DNA from: Oscillospiraceae bacterium
GTDB lineage: Bacteria; Bacillota; Clostridia; Oscillospirales; UBA929
DNA: 7,270 bases
Reading direction: 5' to 3'
Assembly (NCBI GenBank): GCA_031271325.1
Contig: JAISVY010000099.1
Coordinates: forward strand, 1-7,270
Position numbers and translations under genes: made by a program. The notes under the pieces are model-generated. The model searched no databases. It was given only the letters and a program-made list of their open reading frames with translations, and was not told the origin of the DNA. Shown piece after piece: positions 4,389 to 7,270 of the stretch. The first letter of the stretch is position 1; every line of letters starts with the position of its first letter.

Positions 4389-7270
4389 ATGCTTAAATCA
4401 AGAAAAATATTGGCGTGGGCGCTGGCGTTGGCTCTGGTGTGCGCTGTCTTCCCGATGACGGCGCCGCAGGTTTACGCGGCGGAAGCGGTGGAGCCGGTCA
4501 GCTATCCCGCGGGCGGTTTGCTGTCTCTGAAAATCAATGAGAGACCCGAAAGCATGGCAAAACTCCCGACGATGTCCTCCGCAAAAGCGCCCCGTGCTTT
4601 TGCGCCGCTTGCCGCCGCCGACTCGACAATCCCCGGAGGAACACGGCATGGATACAATGAATTGGGGAAAATTGCTACATACAGCACAACGCTTCAAGCG
4701 ATCTACACCGAACTGGTAACCTACGCCGAAAAGGCATATCAGCCGGAATCCGTATACACAGAAGTAAGCATACAGGGCGAATTGTATTATACGCTGGGTC
4801 TGATCAATTTAGAAGACTTGCCGCACACCACGGTGGGAGCAGTCAGTTTAGCCTTTTGGGCATTTCGTCAGGATAACCCGCAATATTATGTGCTGGCTCC
4901 GGGATTCTCGCTATATTTAGATGCTCGTACAGATATGGTTGTAGAAATCGCGCCGTATTTGTTTCCCGATTACGCCGCCGCCGGTATCCGCGCATCGACC
5001 AGCAAGCTGGCGGAAGAGCGGTTTCAAGAGTATGCCGACGTGGCGGACAGGGGAGCCACGGACGCGGAAAAAGCGCGGCTCGTCCACGATAAAATGCTGG
5101 CCGAATGCGATTATTCTTACATAAACGGTCAGCCTGACGAAAACGCGTACGCGCATAATATCATGGGCGTACTCGACCTCTCCACCCCCGGTCCCGTTTG
5201 TGAGGCATACGCGCACGCTTACGCCTATATCCTCACGCGGCTGGGTATTCCGGCGCTGATCGTCAGCGGAGCGGCCGACACCGGCGACGGCGAGCTTGTC
5301 GGTCACGCGTGGAACATGGTGCAGATTGGCGGCGCGTGGTATTATGTTGACCCTACGTTTAACGACTTTGAAGCGACCGGGAATCGCAATCATGAATTTA
5401 ATGACGAGGGAAACACGAAGAACGCCTTATATTTCAAATACTACATGGTCGGCTCCGGCAACAGCGCGTTTACCGGCAGGCATTTTCCCGGATCTTCCGC
5501 CCCTGTGGACGATCCGCCCAACGGGTTCCATCAGGCGGCGCTGCCTGCGGCAAGCGTCACCGACCTCGTTGACAACGGCTCTGTAAAGTGGCTGACCAAC
5601 AATCCCTATTACAACATGAGCTACAATTACAGCAACGGAAACGGAGATTATTACATCGCGATGACCGATAAGCTCGGTCATGAAAATAAAACCGCTCCGT
5701 ATGTGACCGACGGTTTGTTTACGACAAGCAACGGATCCTCTTTTTACTTTAACGACGATTACGAGTATTCCTTCGGTTCGTACACGGTCGCCAAAGACGC
5801 GACGGATGTGCCGGTGACGGGTCGGTTGTACGAATGGGACTACGCCGATACAGACTATATAACCGGGATGTTCAAAAACCCCACCCCGCTCACGCAGGGC
5901 ACAGACTATGAGATCATCGTTGAAAAACCGCTCAAACAGGGCAAAAACCGCGCTTATGTATACGGAATCGGCGGCTATAGAGGGATCGATTTCGCGATGA
6001 TCGACCTTACCTTCGGCGACGCTTCGGCGACTGTCGGCGACGTGACCGTGACCGGCGCGGTAAACGCCGGTATCCCGGAACCGAATACGCTGACGATCAC
6101 GCTGACCAACGCGCACGCCGTGCGCGAAGGGCTGAACAACGCCGACGCGTCCTCTTGGTTTACGGGTCTTGCTGCCGGGATGACCGCGACGGCGAACGCC
6201 GGGAGCTTCGCTTCCGAGATTACCGTCACATTCGGCGGAGTCCCCACCGAGCCGGCCGACGCGGCGTTTGGCATCCTGATCCCCGAGACCGCCCAGACGA
6301 GCGGTGCCGCGCTTGCCGTTACCGCCAACGCGGCGGCGAAACTCGTTATTACGGGCACGGCGTCCACCCCGGTCACCGAAGACGTTGAGCCGGAAGATTT
6401 TGACGTGGACGCGGCGGCGCAGTTCGGCGAAGCGCAGACCGCGGTACGCGTGACCCTTCCGGGCGGCGTCGTCACGCTCCAGCCGGACGCGCTGACCGCG
6501 CTCGCGAAGATGTCTGACAACGGCGCAACGCCGATCACGCTGGAATTGTCCCCCGCAGCCGAAGACGGACTCACAACGATGCAGGCGGCGCAGGTCAAAG
6601 GGCTGGAAAGCGCCGTGAGGTTCAGGGTATTCGTCGGGGAAGAAGAGACCGAGATCCCGGCGGAGATCAGCCTGCCGTATACCCTCAAAGACGGTGAGAA
6701 CGCGAAAGCGGTTCGCGTCTGGCATATAAGCGGCAACGGCAACCTGAAGCGCCTCGGCGGCACATACGCCGACGGCGTGATCGCGTTCAAAGCATCGCCT
6801 GACCAAAACCTCTTTGCCGTGGGGTATGACCCGGTGGCGCTTTGGGAGAACATCTTTACCGACATCAGCCCCGACGCGTGGTATTATGACGCGGTCGCTT
6901 ACGCGAATTTCCACGGCTATGTGGACGGCAGCAACAACCTCTACGACCCGGACGGCAGCCTGTCCCGCGCGGAGTTTGTCACGCTGATCTGGAAGCTGGA
7001 AGGCGGTCCCGCGGCGGAAGGAGCCAACCCCTTTGACGACATACCGGACGGCACATGGTATACCGACGCCGTGATATGGGCGGCTTCCAACAACATCGTC
7101 AGCGGCACCGGAACCGGGTATAACCCGGGCAAAGAGCTGTCCCGCCAGGAAATGGTAACGATGCTGCACAACTACCTCACCTTCAAAGGCTACGATATCC
7201 CGCTCAACCAAGAGGTAACATACGAAGACAGCGGCGAAGTTTCGCCTTGGGCTGCCGAAGCGGTTACTTC
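4389..7270 (+). CDS. Secreted transglutaminase-like protein with SLH repeats (3' end missing)
   Basis: The frame is open from ATG 4389 to the window edge: 960 residues, incomplete at the C-terminus. A Sec signal peptide (1-30) ends in QVYA before AEA. Residues about 225-330 form a transglutaminase-like (papain-fold) domain with a complete triad: Cys271 in GPVCEAYAHAY, His306 in GHAWNM and Asp321 in YYVDPTFND. Residues 390-545 are an aromatic, Asn/Tyr-rich beta region I do not recognise. Residues about 546-657 resemble a beta-sandwich module common in clostridial surface proteins (DASSWFTGL...GMTATANA). Residues 668-812 look like the beta domain that often precedes SLH repeats (ending NLFAVGYDP). 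Two SLH repeats follow (822-870 with LSRAEF; 882-930 with LSRQEM) and a third begins at about 944. SLH repeats bind pyruvylated secondary cell-wall polymer, so the enzyme should sit on the outer surface. It could cross-link or cleave wall-associated proteins; the substrate is unknown. It has its own promoter and follows the sortase gene. Confidence 0.93.
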   Translation, partial: MLKSRKILAWALALALVCAVFPMTAPQVYAAEAVEPVSYPAGGLLSLKINERPESMAKLPTMSSAKAPRAFAPLAAADSTIPGGTRHGYNELGKIATYSTTLQAIYTELVTYAEKAYQPESVYTEVSIQGELYYTLGLINLEDLPHTTVGAVSLAFWAFRQDNPQYYVLAPGFSLYLDARTDMVVEIAPYLFPDYAAAGIRASTSKLAEERFQEYADVADRGATDAEKARLVHDKMLAECDYSYINGQPDENAYAHNIMGVLDLSTPGPVCEAYAHAYAYILTRLGIPALIVSGAADTGDGELVGHAWNMVQIGGAWYYVDPTFNDFEATGNRNHEFNDEGNTKNALYFKYYMVGSGNSAFTGRHFPGSSAPVDDPPNGFHQAALPAASVTDLVDNGSVKWLTNNPYYNMSYNYSNGNGDYYIAMTDKLGHENKTAPYVTDGLFTTSNGSSFYFNDDYEYSFGSYTVAKDATDVPVTGRLYEWDYADTDYITGMFKNPTPLTQGTDYEIIVEKPLKQGKNRAYVYGIGGYRGIDFAMIDLTFGDASATVGDVTVTGAVNAGIPEPNTLTITLTNAHAVREGLNNADASSWFTGLAAGMTATANAGSFASEITVTFGGVPTEPADAAFGILIPETAQTSGAALAVTANAAAKLVITGTASTPVTEDVEPEDFDVDAAAQFGEAQTAVRVTLPGGVVTLQPDALTALAKMSDNGATPITLELSPAAEDGLTTMQAAQVKGLESAVRFRVFVGEEETEIPAEISLPYTLKDGENAKAVRVWHISGNGNLKRLGGTYADGVIAFKASPDQNLFAVGYDPVALWENIFTDISPDAWYYDAVAYANFHGYVDGSNNLYDPDGSLSRAEFVTLIWKLEGGPAAEGANPFDDIPDGTWYTDAVIWAASNNIVSGTGTGYNPGKELSRQEMVTMLHNYLTFKGYDIPLNQEVTYEDSGEVSPWAAEAVT

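Noticed and set aside
5975..6865. Second minus-strand open frame (296 codons) in the same region
   Set aside because: Ser/Ala/Thr/Val-rich low-complexity translation, no start signal, and inside the well supported + strand gene.
5427..7211. Long minus-strand open frame (594 codons) opposite the SLH gene
   Set aside because: It is a shadow of the GC-rich third codon positions of the + strand gene; its product is Arg/Val/Gly-rich without domains, while the + strand has signal peptide, catalytic triad and SLH motifs.
4389..7270. SLH protein as the sortase substrate
   Set aside because: No class B type sorting motif (NPQTN-like) with membrane span and basic tail is seen in the visible part; SLH repeats suggest non-covalent anchoring. 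The missing C-terminus leaves this open.

Overview
The window reads as chromosomal DNA of a Gram-positive Firmicute, most likely a class Clostridia organism of moderately high GC. The grounds are GC-rich third codon positions, strong AGGAGG-type ribosome binding sites, consensus sigma-A promoters (TTGACA-N17-TATAAT-like), a class B sortase, a PadR/HAAS/DUF4097 operon and a C-terminal S-layer-homology (SLH) protein. All five convincing genes are on the + strand and all concern transcription control at, or construction of, the cell envelope. No rRNA, tRNA or CRISPR array is visible.

Layout: bases 1-408 hold no convincing gene. A promoter at 410-438, set among four TATTATGC-like repeats, drives a tightly packed three-gene operon: a PadR-family repressor (522-848), a HAAS/DUF1700 multi-spanning membrane protein (835-1443) and a membrane-anchored DUF4097-like beta-repeat protein (1440-2177). 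The genes overlap by 14 and 4 bases, so they are probably translationally coupled. This is a recurrent Firmicute arrangement thought to be an envelope-sensing or regulatory unit.

A second promoter (2207-2235) precedes a class B sortase (2257-4113). It has a complete His/Cys/Arg active site, but also an unusual extension of about 320 residues, made of a putative beta-propeller-like region and a proline-rich tail. Immediately after its stop codon lies a 167-bp MITE-like element (4122-4288) with 16-bp terminal inverted repeats, two strong internal hairpins and a 10-bp flanking direct repeat. A third promoter (4308-4336) follows and drives a large secreted protein (4389 to beyond 7270). That protein carries a signal peptide, a transglutaminase-like domain with a complete Cys/His/Asp triad, beta-rich modules and at least two and a half SLH repeats; it is cut by the window edge.

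Working hypothesis (inference): the window is a cell-surface module. An envelope-responsive PadR operon sits beside two surface enzymes of transpeptidase/transglutaminase chemistry, one membrane-anchored (sortase) and one held by SLH repeats on secondary cell-wall polymer. The three promoters share a TGNGGKG string directly before the -10 box, which could indicate co-regulation. The most unusual items are the C-terminally extended sortase and the MITE-like element inserted exactly between the sortase stop codon and the next promoter.
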